From Delphinus delphis (lineage: Eukaryota > Chordata > Mammalia > Artiodactyla > Delphinidae): a stretch of 64,000 nucleotides of DNA. Position numbers and translations under genes: made by a program. Below are positions 1 through 10,487 of this stretch, piece by piece. The stretch lies in contig NW_027192651.1 in the NCBI RefSeq assembly GCF_949987515.2, positions 4,216,001 through 4,280,000 of the forward strand. Direction: 5' to 3'. The notes under the pieces were generated by a model. It ran no database searches. It was not told the DNA's origin and saw only the letters and a program-made list of their open reading frames with translations. Position 1 is the stretch's first letter, and each line of letters opens with the position of its first letter.

Positions 1-1174
1 CAACATCGCAGAAAGTGAAAAATGGATAAAGAAGTTGTGGTATTTACTTACAAAGCAATATCACTCAGCAATGAAATCTGTGTCATCAGGCCCTTAGCAG
101 CACAATGAGTGGATTCAGGTATGATGATTCTAACTGAAATAAGTCACACAGAAAAAGAAACATCATAAGATATCAGTAATACACGGAATGTAAACTTGGC
201 TACACAGGAACTGAATTACAGAACAGAACAGGGTCTCAAATTTAGAAAACCAACTTATGCTTGCTTAAGGGGAAAGGTGAGTTGGGGTGCTGCATAAAAC
301 CAGAGATTGAAATGAGCACAGATAAAGTTCCTTAAGCCAAATATGGAATAGACAAGAGCTACTCCTTGCTCAACGAAATGGACTCAACACCGCATATTAA
401 ACGCCTAAGAATGTACCTGACTAGTAAGTATCTTAAAACCTATGGATTGCTATGTCTCCAAAAGAGAATCAAGCATGGGTACAGGGGCATAAACGCAGCA
501 GTGATAGGATTGGAGAGGTTCGTGAGCAAATGAAGACCCTTTGAAGTCATATTGCATGGTACCCATTCCACGGGTTTCAACTACCCAGGTTTAAGGTATT
601 CTTCCTTCAGCTAAAACATGCATGTGGAACCTAGAGTATGACCAACCATGTTATCGGGAGACGTGTTCAAATATGTCTCAGTTTTCCTCCCCTGGTACTC
701 GGGTGCAACATTCCAGACGCTTTACTAACACTCTCCCCACTTGGAGAGTCAGTCCCTTTAACCTCCTGTTTGGCCCAGTTTGCAATTTCTGTGGAAGATG
801 AACAGGAATAGCGAGAATCAATGAGAGACTAGCTGGAGGTGTCTGGATGGGCAAATTTAACTCTCATTTCCCACCAGGAAGAGGAATTAACCAAAGGCTC
901 AGCGTGCCGTGCCAGAACCAGATTAGGGCCTGAAGACATCCTGCGGTGTTGCGGCCAGCTCAAAAGAAAGCGAGTTGAAGAAAGGAGCTCAGGGGCACTG
1001 TAATTCACAAACCTGCAGAGTTATCAATGACAGCTATCGTCCAAAAATAGACTGAAGTAAGGCTGCCAAGAGGACTTGAAAGCGGGGCAGAATTGCAGGA
1101 AACCGATTTCAGGAGGTAGACTGGAATTGCACTGAAAGCATAGGAAAAGAGGCAGAACGTCCACAATGATGCAC
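1..1174 (+). repeat. Satellite unit, 5'-cut by window edge
   Basis: Starts inside the L1-derived half. Marks: a G lost in gaggttcgtgagc near 520, and accaaccatgttatcgg near 640. Both differ from most units; the first recurs at the right end of the window (54.7, 57.9, 59.5, 61.1 and 62.6 kb). Confidence 0.9.
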
Positions 1175-2754
1175 TTGGCCAAAAAGGGCGTATGCGTTTT
1201 TTCCTGAATATATTCAGGAAAAAACGCATACGCCCTTTTTGGCCAACCAAGCAAGCTTGCAAAGGAAATCTGCACTACAATGAAGTCTCACTTCCCCCCG
1301 GTCAAAAGGGCCATCTGAAAAAAGTGTAAAACCCAGAAAGGCAGGACAGGCCATGGAGAACTGGGAGCCTTGTTATGCTGATGGGCGGGATGTAAATTGC
1401 CAACAGACACTTGGGAGAAGTGTATGGTGTTTCCTGAAACATCTAAAAAACAAAGCAACAGAGCCTAGGGCACTGCCACTTATGGTCCTATAGCTTAGGG
1501 AAATTAAAATCAAAAAGACACAGCCACCCCAAAGTTTGGGACGCCTCTGTTTACAAGAACCTTGTTTATAGTACAAGTTCAACATCGCAGAAAGTGAAAA
1601 ATGGATAAAGAACTTGTGGTATTTACTTACAAAGCAATATCACTCATCAATGAAATCTAAGTCATCAGGCCCTTAGCATCACAATGAGTGGATTCAGGTA
1701 TGATGATTCTAAATGAAATAAGTCACACAGAAAAAAAAACATCATAAGATATCAGTAATACACGGAATGTAAACTTGGCTACACAGGAACTGAATTACAG
1801 AACAGAACAGGGTCTCAAATTTAGAAAACAAACTTATGCTTGCTTAAGGGTAAAGGTGAGTTGGGGTGCTGCATAAAACCAGAGATTGAAATGAGCACAG
1901 ATAAAGTTCCTTAAGTCAAATATGGAATAGACAAGAGCTACTCCTTGCTCAACGAAATGGACTCAACACCGCATATTAAACGCCTAAGAATGTACCTGAC
2001 TAGTAAGTATCTTAAAACCTATGGATTGCTATGTCTCCGAAAGAGAATCAAGCATGTGTACAGGGGCATAAACGCAGCAGTGATAGGATTGGAGAGGTTC
2101 GGTGAGCAAATGAAGACCCTTTGAAGTCATATTGCATGGTACCCATTCCAAGGGTTTCAACTACCGAGGTTTTAGGTATTCTTCCTTCAGCTAAAATATG
2201 CATGTGGAACCCAGAGTATGATCAACCATGTGATCGGGAGACGTGTTCAAATATGTCTCAGTTTTCCTCCCCTGGTACTCGGGTGCAACATTCCAGACGC
2301 TTTACTAACACTCTCCCCACTTGGAGACTCAGTCCCTTTAACCTCCTGTTTGGCCCAGTTTGCAATTTCTGCGGAAGATGAACAGGAATAGTGAGAACAA
2401 ATGAGAGGCTAGCTGGAGGTGTCTGGACGGGCAAATTTAACTCTCATTTCCCACCAGGAAGAGGAAATAACCAAAGGCTCAGCGTGCCGTACCGGAACCA
2501 GATTAGGGCCTGAAGCCATCCTGCGGTGTTGCGGCCAGCTCAAAAGAAAGCGAGTTGAAGAAAGGAGCTCAGGGGCACTATAATTCACAAACCTGCAGAG
2601 TTATAAATGACAGCTATCGTCCAAAAATAGACTGAAGTAAGGCTGCCAAGAGGACTTGAAAGCGGGGCAGAATTGCAGGAAACCGATTTCAGGAGGTAGA
2701 CTGGAATTGCATTGAAAGCATAGGAAAAGAGGCAGAACGTCCACAATGATGCAC
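1175..2754 (+). repeat. Satellite unit (1580 bp)
   Basis: Perfect inverted repeat at 1175-1246. A G-to-A change at 1736 joins two A-runs into nine A's. Confidence 0.93.
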
Positions 2755-2826
2755 TTGGCCAAAAAGGGCGTATGCGTTTTTTCCTGAATATATTCAGGAA
2801 AAAACGCATACGCCCTTTTTGGCCAA
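2755..2826. repeat. 72-bp perfect inverted repeat, mariner-MITE-like
   Basis: Two 36-base arms are exact reverse complements with no spacer; the centre reads gaatatattc. The outer arm begins ttggccaaaaagggcg and the right side continues into ccaacc. From memory, this resembles the terminal inverted repeats of cetartiodactyl mariner elements, which begin with a similar ttggccaaaaag core and then a T-run followed by CC. The likeliest origin is a short palindromic mariner-type MITE, as MADE1 is to Hsmar1 in primates. The adjacent gcaagcttgc is a second short palindrome holding a HindIII site in most units. About 23 of 35 canonical copies read as perfect. Confidence 0.85.
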
Positions 2827-2854
2827 CCAAGCAAGCTTGCAAAGGAAATCTGCA

Positions 2855-3660
2855 CTACAATGAAGTCTCACTTCCCCTCGGTCAAAAGGGCCATCTGTAA
2901 AAAGTGTAAAATCCAGAAAGGCAGGACTGGCCATGGAGAACTGGGAGCCTTGTTATGCTGATGGGCGGGATGTAAATTGCCAACAACCACTCGGGAGAAG
3001 TGTATGGTGTTTCCTGAAACATCTAAAAAACAAAGCAACAGAACCTAGGGCACTTCCACTTATGGTCCTATAGCTTAGGGAAATTAAAATCAAAAAGACA
3101 CAGCCACCCCAAAGTTTGGAACGGCTCTGTTTACAAGAACCTCGTTTACAGTACAAGTTCAACATCGCAGAAAGTGAAAAATGGATAAAGAAGTTGTGGT
3201 ATTTACTTACAAAGCAATATCACTCAGCAATGAAATCTGTGTCATCAGGCCCTTAGCAGCACAATGAGTGGATTCAGGTATGATGATTCTAACTGAAATA
3301 AGTCACACAGAAAAAGAAACATCATAAGATATCAGTAATACACGGAATGTAAACTTGGCTACACAGGAACTGAATTACAGAACAGAACAGGGTCTCAAAT
3401 TTAGAAAACCAACTTATTCTTGCTTAAGGGTAAAGGTGAGTTGGGGTGTTGCATAAAACCAGAGATTGAAATGAGCACAGATAAAGTTCCTTAAGCCAAA
3501 TATGGAATAGACAAGAGCTACTCCTTGCTCAACGAAATGGACTCAACACCCCATATTAAACGCCTAAGAATGTACCTGACTAGTAAGTATCTTAAAACCT
3601 ATGGATTGCTATGTCTCCGAAAGAGAATCAAGCATGTGTACAGGGGCATAAACGCAGCAG
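2855..3660 (+). mobile_element. L1 3'-end-derived half of the satellite unit
   Basis: From ctacaatgaagtctcac onward the unit follows the order of the end of L1 ORF2 and the 3'UTR of cetartiodactyl L1: the ggtcaaaagggccatc start, the gggatgtaaattgcc stretch, aaaatggataaagaag, tatcactcagcaatgaaat, then gaaataagtcacacag with an A-rich run. The same order occurs in the less altered L1 copy at 8283-8995 of this window, which serves as an internal reference. In this unit the match ends before the L1 A-rich terminus, which survives only in the long-form units. It is degenerate and has no ORF2 reading frame. Confidence 0.85.
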
Positions 3661-3689
3661 TGATAGGATTGGAGAGGTTCGGTGAGCAA

Positions 3690-3965
3690 ATGAAGACCCT
3701 TTGAAGTCATATTGCATGGTACCCATTCCACGGGTTTCAACTACCCAGGTTTAAGGTATTCTTCCTTCAGCTAAAACATGTATGTGGAACCTAGAGTATG
3801 ATCAACCATGTGATCGGGAGACGTGTTCAAATATGTCTCAGTTTTCGTACCCTGGTACTCGGGGGCAACATTCCAGACGCTTTACTAACACTCTCCCCCG
3901 TGGAGAGTCAGTCCCTTTAACCTCCTATTTGGTCCCGTTTGCAATTTCTGCGGAAGATGAACAGG
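3690..3965 (+). repeat. LTR-like block of the satellite unit
   Basis: The block holds cttccttcagctaaaacatg, then gatcgggagacg, then a pyrimidine-rich stretch with ggtactcggg. The diverged copy at 13240-13645 extends upstream into cttaaaaacttccccag and tttcggggagacac, a texture I associate with the R/U5 end of class I retroviral LTRs. The LTR origin is an inference from that copy only; no second LTR or coding remnant is attached. Confidence 0.45.
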
Positions 3966-4333
3966 AATAGCGAGAACCAATGAGAGGCTAGCTGGAGGTG
4001 TCTGGACGGGCAAATTTAACTCTCATTTCCCACCAGGAAGAGGAATTAACCAAAGGCTCAGCATGCCATGCCGGAACCAGATTAGGGCCTGAAGCCATCC
4101 TGCGGTGTTGCGTCCAGGTCACAAGAAAGCGAGTTGAAGAAAGGAGCTCAGGGGCACTGTAATTCACAAACCTGCAGAGTTATAAATGACAGCTATCGTC
4201 CAAAAATAGACTGAAGTAAGGCTGCCAAGAGGACTTGAAAGCGGGGCAGAATTGCAGGAAACCGATTTCAGGAGGTAGACTGGAATTGCATTGAAAGCAT
4301 AGGAAAAGAGGCAGAACGTCCACAATGATGCAC
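3966..4333. repeat. Unclassified block of the satellite unit
   Basis: Roughly 370 bp between the LTR-like block and the next inverted repeat. It contains gggcaaatttaactctc, a CpG-bearing tgcggtgttgc and a purine-rich gaaagcgagttgaag. It does not resemble any element I recognise. It could be internal sequence of the same retroviral element or unrelated host sequence. Confidence 0.6.
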
Positions 4334-5912
4334 TTGGCCAAAAAGGGCATATGCGTTTTTTCCTGAATATATTCAGGAAAAAACGCATACGCCCTTTTTG
4401 GCCAACCAAGCAAGCTTGCAAAGAAATCTGCACTACAATGAAGTCTCACTTCCCCCCGGTCAAAAGGGCCATCTGAAAAAAGTATAAAATCCAGAAAGGC
4501 AGGACAGGCCATGGAGAACTGGGAGCCTTGTTATGCTGATGGGCGGGATGTAAATTGCCAACAGACACTCGGGAGAAGTGTATGGTGTTTCCTGAAACAT
4601 CTAAAAAACAAAGCAACAGAGCCTAGGGCACTGCCACTTATGGTCCTATAGCTTAGGGAAATTAAAATCAAAAAGACACAGCCACCCCAAAGTTTGGGAC
4701 GCCTCTGTTTACAAGAACCTCGTTTACAGTACAAGTTCAACATCGCAGAAAGTGAAAAATGGATAAAGAAGTTGTGGTATTTACTTACAAAGCAATATCA
4801 CTCAGCAATGAAATCTGTGTCATCAGGCCCTTAGCAGCACAATGAGTGGATTCAGGTATGATGATTCTAACTGAAATAAGTCACACAGAAAAAGAAACAT
4901 CATAAGATATCAGTAATACACGGAATGTAGACTGGGCTACACAGGAACTGAATTACAGAACAGAACAGGGTCTCAAATTTAGAAAACCAACTTATGCTTG
5001 CTTAAGGGTAAAGGTGAGTTGGGGTGCTGGATAAAACCAGAGATTGAAATGAGCACAGATAAAGTTCCTTAAGCCAAATATGGAATAGACATGAGCTACT
5101 CCTTGCTCAACGAAATGGACTCAACACCACATATTAAACGCCTAAGAATGTACCTGACTAGTAAGTATCTTAAAACCTATGGATTGCTATGTCTCCGAAA
5201 GAGAATCAAGCATGTGTACAAGGGCATGAACGCAGCAGTGATAGGATTGGAGAGGTTCGGTGAGCAAATGAAGACCCTTTGAAGTCATATTGCATGGTAC
5301 CCATTACACGGGTCTCAACTCTCCAGGTTTAAGGTATTCTTCCTTCAGCTAAAACATGCATGTGGAACCCCGCGTATGATCAACCGTGTGAACGGGAGAC
5401 GTGTTCAAATATGTCTCAGTTTTCCTCCCCTGGTACTCGGGTGCAACATTCCAGACCCTTTACTAACACTCTCCCGACTTGGAGAGTCAGCGCCTTTAAC
5501 CTCCTGTTTGGCCCCGTTTGCAATTTCTGCGGAAGATGAACAGGAATAGGGAGAACCAATGAGAGACTAGCTGGAGGTGTCTGGACGGGCAAATTTAACT
5601 CTCATTTCCCACCAGGAAGAGGAAATAACCAAAGGCTCAGCGTGCCGTGCCGGAACCAGATTAGGGCCTGAAGCCATCCTGCGGTGTTGCGGCCAGCTCA
5701 AAAGAAAGCGAGTTGAAGAAAGGAGCTCAGGGTCTCTGTAATTCACAAACCTGCATAGTTATAAATGACAGCTATCGTCCAAAAATATACTGAAGTAAGG
5801 CTGCCAAGAGGACTTGAAAGCGGGGCAGAATTGCAGGATACCGATTTCAGGAGGTAGACTGGAATTGCATTGAAAGCATAGGAAAAGAGGCAGAACGTCC
5901 ACAATGATGCAC
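4334..5912 (+). repeat. Satellite unit (1579 bp)
   Basis: The left arm of its inverted repeat has a CpG-to-CpA change at 4349. A G is lost near 4421, and the LTR-like block reads cgcgtatg at 5371. Confidence 0.92.
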
Positions 5913-7491
5913 TGTGCCAAAAGGGCGTATGCGTTTTTTCCTGAATATATTCAGGAAAAAACGCATACGCCCTTTTTGGCCAACCAAGCAAGCTTGCAAA
6001 GGAAATCTGCACTACAATGAAGTCTCACTTCCCCCCGGTCAAAAGGGCCATCTGAAAAAAGTGTAAAACCCAGAAAGGCAGGACAGGCCATGGAGAACTG
6101 GGAGCCTTGTTATGCTGATGGGCGGGATGTAAATTGCCAACAGCCACTTGGGAGAAGTGTATGGTGTTTCCTGAAACATCTAAAAAACAAAGCAACAGAG
6201 CCTAGGGCACTTCCACTTATGGTCCTATAGCTTAGGGAAATTAAAATCAAAAAGACACAGCCACCCCAAAGTTTGGGACGCCTCTGTTTACAAGAACCTC
6301 ATTTACCGTACAAATTCAATATCACAGAAAGTGAAAAATGGATAAAGAACTTGTGGTACTTACGTACAATGCAATATCACTCAGCAAAAAAATCTATGTC
6401 ATCAGGCCCGTAGCAGCATAATGAGTGGATTCAGGTACGATGATTCTAACTGAAATAAGTCACACAGAAAAAGAAACATCAAAAGATATCACTAATACAT
6501 GGAATGTAAACTTGGCTACACAGGAACTGAATTAAAGAACAGAACAGGGTCTCAAATTTAGAAAACCAACTTATGCTTGCTTAAGGGGAAAGGTGAGTTG
6601 GGGTGCTGCATAAAACCAGAGATTGAAATGAGCACAGATAAAGTTCCTTAAGCCAAATATGGAATAGACAAGAGCTACTCCTTGCTCAACGAAATGGACT
6701 CAACACCGCATATTAAACGCCTAAGAATGTACCTGACTAGTAAGTATCTTAAAACCTATGGATTGCTATGTCTCCGAAAGAGAATCAAGCATGTGTACAG
6801 CGGCATAAACACAGCAGTGATAGGATTGGAGAGGTTCGGTGAGCAAATGAAGACCCTTTGAAGTCATATTGCATGGTACCCATTCCACGGGTTTCAACTA
6901 CCCAGGTTTAAGGTATTCTTCCTTCAGCTAAAACATGCATGTGGAACCCAGAGTATGATCAACCATGTGATCGGGAGACGTGTTCAAATATGTCTCAGTT
7001 TTCATACCCTGGTACTCGGGTGCAACATTCCAGACGCTTTACTAACACTCTCCCGACTTGGACAGTCAGTGCCTTTAACCTCCTGTTTGGCCCAGTTTGC
7101 AATTTCTGCGGAAGATGAACAGGAATAGGGAGAACCAATGAGAGACTAGCTGGAGGTGTCTGGACGGGCAAATTTAACTCTCATTTCCCACTAGGAAGAG
7201 GAATTAACCAAAGGCTCAGCGTGCCGTGGCGGAAACAGATTAGGGCCTGAAGCCATCCTGCGGTGTTGCGGCCAGCTCACAAGAAAGCGAGTTGAAGAAA
7301 GGAGCTCAGGGTCTCTGTAATTCACAAACCTGCAGAGTTATAAATGACAGCTATCGTCCAAAAATAGACTGAAGTAAGGCTGCCAAGAGGACTTGAAAGC
7401 GGGGCAGAATTGAAGGATACCGATTTCAGGAGGTAGACTGGAATTGCATTGAAAGCGTAGGAAAAGAGGCAGAACGTCCACAATGATGCAC
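5913..7491 (+). repeat. Satellite unit (1579 bp), partly ancestral-like
   Basis: The left arm is altered and one A shorter (tgtgccaaaagg). It carries the tacgtacaatgc variant at 6361, closer to L1 than the majority tttacttacaaagc, followed by an A-run at 6385-6392. Confidence 0.92.
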
Positions 7492-8282
7492 TTTGCCAAA
7501 AGGGCATATGCGTTTTTTCCTGAATATATTCAGGAAAAAACGCATACGCCCTTTTTGGCCAACCAAGCAAGCTTGCAAAGGAAATCTGCACTACAATGAA
7601 GTCTCACTGCCCCCGGTCAAAAGGGCCATCAGAATAAAGTGTAAAATCCAGAAAGGCAGGACAGGCCATGGAGAACTGGGAGCCTTGTTATGCTGATGGG
7701 CGGGATGTAAATTGCCAACAGACACTCGGGAGAAGTGTATGGTGTTTCCTGAAACATCTAAAAAACAAAGCAACAGAGCCTAGGGCACTTCCACTTATGG
7801 TCCTATAGCTTAGGGAAATTAATATCAAAAAGACACAGCAACCCCAAAATTTGGGACGGCTCTTTTTACAGGAATCTCTTCTATGGCACAAGTTAAATAT
7901 CCCAGAGAGCAAATAATGGATAAAGAAGTTACGGTACTTCTGTACAACAGAATACCACTCAGCAATGAAATCTATGTCACCAGGCCCGTACCAGCATAAT
8001 GAGTGGATTGAGGCACGATGATTCTAAGTGAAATAAGTCACACAGAAAAAGAAACATCATAAGGTATCACTAATACACGGAATGTGAACTTGGCTACACA
8101 TGAACTGAATTACAAAACAGAACAGGGTCTCAAGTTTAGAAAACCAACTTATGCCTGCTTAAGGGGGAAGGTGAGTTGGGGTGCTGCATAAAAGCAGAGT
8201 TTGAAATTAGCACAGATACCGTTCCATAAGCCAAATATGTAATAGACAAGAGCTACCCCTTGCTCAACGAAATGGATTCAAC
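7492..8282 (+). repeat. Truncated satellite unit at array edge
   Basis: The inverted repeat (7492-7562) has a damaged left arm. From about 7860 many substitutions appear relative to other units, several toward the L1-like state. The unit stops about 790 bp in, where an independent L1 3' end begins. Confidence 0.92.
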
Positions 8283-8995
8283 AATGAGGTATCACCTCAC
8301 ACCTGGTAGAATAGGCATCATTGAAAATCTACAAACAAAAAATGCTGGAAAGGGTGTGGAGAAAAGGAACCCTCTTCCACTATTGTTGGGAATATAAATT
8401 GATACAGTCATTATGGAGAACAATATGGAATTTCTTAAGAAACTAACAATAGAATTACCATAGGATACAGCAATCCCAGTACTGGACATATACCCAGACA
8501 AAACCATAAATCAAAAAGAGTCATTCACCGCAATGTTCATTGCATCACTATTTACAATATCGAGGTAATGGAAGCAACCTAAATGCCCACAGACAGACGA
8601 ATGCATAAAGCTGTGGTACATATATAAAATGGAATATTACTAAGCCATGAAAAGGAATGAAATTGGGTCATTTGTAGAGACGTCGATGGATCTAGAGACT
8701 GTCATACAGAGTGAAGTAAGTCAGAAAGAGAAAAACAAATCTTGTATATTCATGCATATATGTGGAACCTAGAAAAACTGTACAGATTAACCATTTTGCA
8801 AGGCATAAACAGAGCAACAGATGTAGACAACAAACGTATGGACAACAAGGGGGGAAAGCTGTTGGGGGGGTGGTGGTGGGAGGAGTTGAGAGACTGGGAT
8901 TGGCATGTATACATTTATATGTATAAAATAGATAACCAATAAGAACCTGCTGTATAAAAATATAAAATAAAATTCAAAATTAAAAAGAAGTAAAA
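8283..8995 (+). mobile_element. 5'-truncated L1 3' end (LINE-1 retroposon)
   Basis: Starts acaatgaggtatcacctcac and follows the classic L1 order: the end of ORF2, tggaatattac, the cagagtgaagtaagtcag stretch, a G-rich 3'UTR tract at 8849-8885, then an A-rich end with several ataaaat runs. Many stop codons lie in the ORF2-derived part, so it is a dead fragment. It begins at the same L1 position as the L1-derived half of the satellite unit but is much closer to the L1 sequence as I remember it, so it is a separate, younger insertion. The flank beyond the A-rich end is not satellite, so no target-site duplication can be defined by eye. Confidence 0.92.
8849..8886 (+). other. G-rich tract with G-quadruplex potential
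   Basis: Runs of six and seven G's followed by short G-runs spaced by T and A, inside the L1 3'UTR. Four runs of three or more G within about 35 bases meet the usual quadruplex pattern. G-rich polypurine tracts in this place are a known L1 3'UTR property. Confidence 0.6.
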
Positions 8996-9200
8996 TTTAA
9001 AAAATAAAACAGAAAAAACAATTATTCCCTGCACATACATGTATTTATATGAATAAATTATTTCCATGCTTATATCTGTAAATACAAAAAAGAGGAATAA
9101 AATCTACCTTGAACCAAAAACGAAAAAGAGAAAAAAAACACAGAACCCACCAGTTACACAGAGGAAAACCGTATCAGGGCACTTGCTCCAGTTGTAAACA
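8996..9200. other. A-rich spacer
   Basis: Simple A-rich sequence with aataaa-like words. It may be the degenerated tail of the preceding L1. Nothing else recognised. Confidence 0.5.
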
Positions 9201-10487
9201 ATTCTGAAGTTGGTCAGTGGTGGGGAATCGTCTCCCATTCAGCCAGCAGCCCCCACGCAACAAGCGTCCTCATTGCAAAGCTGGGGCACCGTGCCGAGGC
9301 ATCTGTGAGTAAACGTGAGCTGAGCCCCAGGCCAGTTGCTGCTGAACTATTCCCAGGTAAAACACCTGAATATATACAAGGACTTGAAAGCCTAGAGGAA
9401 GGGCCATAGAGCCACACGAGTGACAGCATGCCGGCCGACTTGGTGCCTGCAGGCCAGCCAGGATGGTCCTGGCCCTGGGTGCTCTTCTGGAAGATTTCCA
9501 TTTCCCTGCCTGAGATACCCGTCCTGTCCCTGCCCCCACTGCTTTTTTCCTTCCTCACCTCTGCCCAGGGAGAAATTCCAGCAGCAGGTATGGGTGACAC
9601 ATCCTCTTCTTTAGCAGGTGGCAGCCTGGCAACTGCTGCAGAAAGTCCAGCAGAGCCCCACTCACACTGGGCCACCCACAAAGCCGTGGCCTCTCACTCC
9701 CTCCCACCAGCCCAGCCCCGAGACTGCTGACAGGGCAGAGAAAATGGCGTCAGGCACGGCTGCAGGGGCTCTTGCTGCCTGGAGTGGTATTTATATTGAT
9801 CTCAACCCAGGCACACCTGGGGAGGGCTGGCCGGCACGGTAAGGCTGCCCAGGTCAGCCAATCATCACCCCTCAGGGGCTCACAGTTGCAGAAAATGGAA
9901 CTTGCTGAACCGGCCAGGTCCAAGGAACAGGTGTGGGCTCCTGAGAGTCAGGATAGACAAGGGGCTGCAGCTTTGGCTTGTTTTCTAATCATTTTATCTG
10001 GCCCATGAGTGGGAGACAACTTCAAGAAAACCCTCTCCTAATGAGAGGAACCCAGGAGTCAGGCAGAGGAGGGGTGGGTGGTGGTTGGAGACAGAGGCCT
10101 GGTGCCCCGGGTGCAGTGGAAGTCTCTGGAAGACCAGGTGGAGGGAGGCCTCACGGAGTGATGCCCAGGGTCACAGACCTGTCGCAGCTGCTGTTTGTTA
10201 GTTCAAGTCCTGCTCTGAGGTGCTCTGTGTCAGCTCTGAGCGACAGGTGAGCTGGGGGTGCTCTGCAATGAGGGCTATGTGCACGGTTCCTGTGTGCCCA
10301 GCCCTGCCACGGTACCTGCAAGGGTAGCTCTGTATCCTGGGAGGGGCCTGACCACGAGAGCCCCGTGGGCTGGGGTGGGGGTGGGGTACCTGCCCAGGTG
10401 AGCTCCATATTCTGGGATTGGTCTGACCACGAGAGCCCCATGGGCTGCTGGGGACCTGGTAAAGGATGTCAGGACAGTCAGTGAAGC
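9201..10487. other. GC-rich unclassified single-copy-looking region
   Basis: GC-rich, unlike anything else in the window, and not repeated here. Overlapping short frames occur on both strands (up to about 155 codons at 9214-9681, minus), but none shows a recognisable domain and their abundance is what GC-rich DNA gives by chance. A TATA-like tatttatatt at about 9790 and an inverted CCAAT box (agccaatcatc, about 9858) occur without a supporting gene. It is either host sequence carried into the array or the decayed 5' part of the retrovirus that follows. Confidence 0.5.
10311..10456. repeat. 74-bp tandem duplication (two copies)
   Basis: ggtacctgc recurs at 10311 and 10385, and gaccacgagagcccc recurs one period later (about 10350 and 10425). 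The copies differ by several substitutions and small indels, so the duplication is old. Confidence 0.75.

Larger units (their letters stand above)
2755..4333 (+). repeat. Satellite unit (1579 bp), used here as reference
   Basis: Block order: inverted repeat 2755-2826, L1-derived segment about 2855-3660, deletion scar 3661-3664, LTR-like block about 3690-3965, unclassified block 3966-4333. It has a 1-bp deletion near 3896-3902. Confidence 0.93.
1..8282 (+). repeat. Canonical satellite array, left block (1,579-bp units)
   Basis: Head-to-tail tandem array with inverted-repeat landmarks starting at 1175, 2755, 4334, 5913 and 7492, giving periods of 1580, 1579, 1579 and 1579 bp. It enters the window mid-unit and stops mid-unit at about 8282. 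Single-base differences separate the units, and from about 7860 divergence rises sharply toward the right edge. Length and composition fit the common cetacean satellite of toothed whales as I recall it. The plus strand is defined here as the strand on which the L1-derived half reads in L1 sense. No selection for coding is apparent. Confidence 0.95.

Noticed and set aside
1005..1262. Minus-strand open frames of 84-89 codons overlapping the palindrome in almost every unit
   Set aside because: Two overlapping frames stay open together across units simply because units are nearly identical. The peptide is low-complexity around the palindrome, a few units break the frames with no sign of selection, and no promoter or splice context is seen.
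1373..1585. 70-codon minus-strand frame in the L1-derived half of every unit
   Set aside because: Antisense to the L1 ORF2/3'UTR remnant. Chance openness copied by homogenisation.
2121..2381. Plus-strand 60-89-codon frames in the LTR-like block
   Set aside because: A 1-bp difference (cccagagtatg against cccaagtatg) moves the frame between units without consequence, which argues against coding.
2755..2826. Palindrome as a transcription terminator
   Set aside because: A stem followed by T's is a bacterial signal; the setting is mammalian satellite DNA and the arms are transposon-like.
3844..3872. Possible CENP-B box near ttcgtaccctggtactcggg
   Set aside because: The right half fits (A, two bases, CGGG), but the TTCG half is absent in most units and wrongly spaced where present.
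8283..8995. L1 segment as simply another satellite unit
   Set aside because: It lacks the palindrome and other blocks, is far closer to L1, and runs into an A-rich tail.
9214..9681. 155-codon minus-strand frame in the GC-rich region
   Set aside because: GC-rich DNA with open frames on both strands; no domain, no homologous texture, no exon structure.
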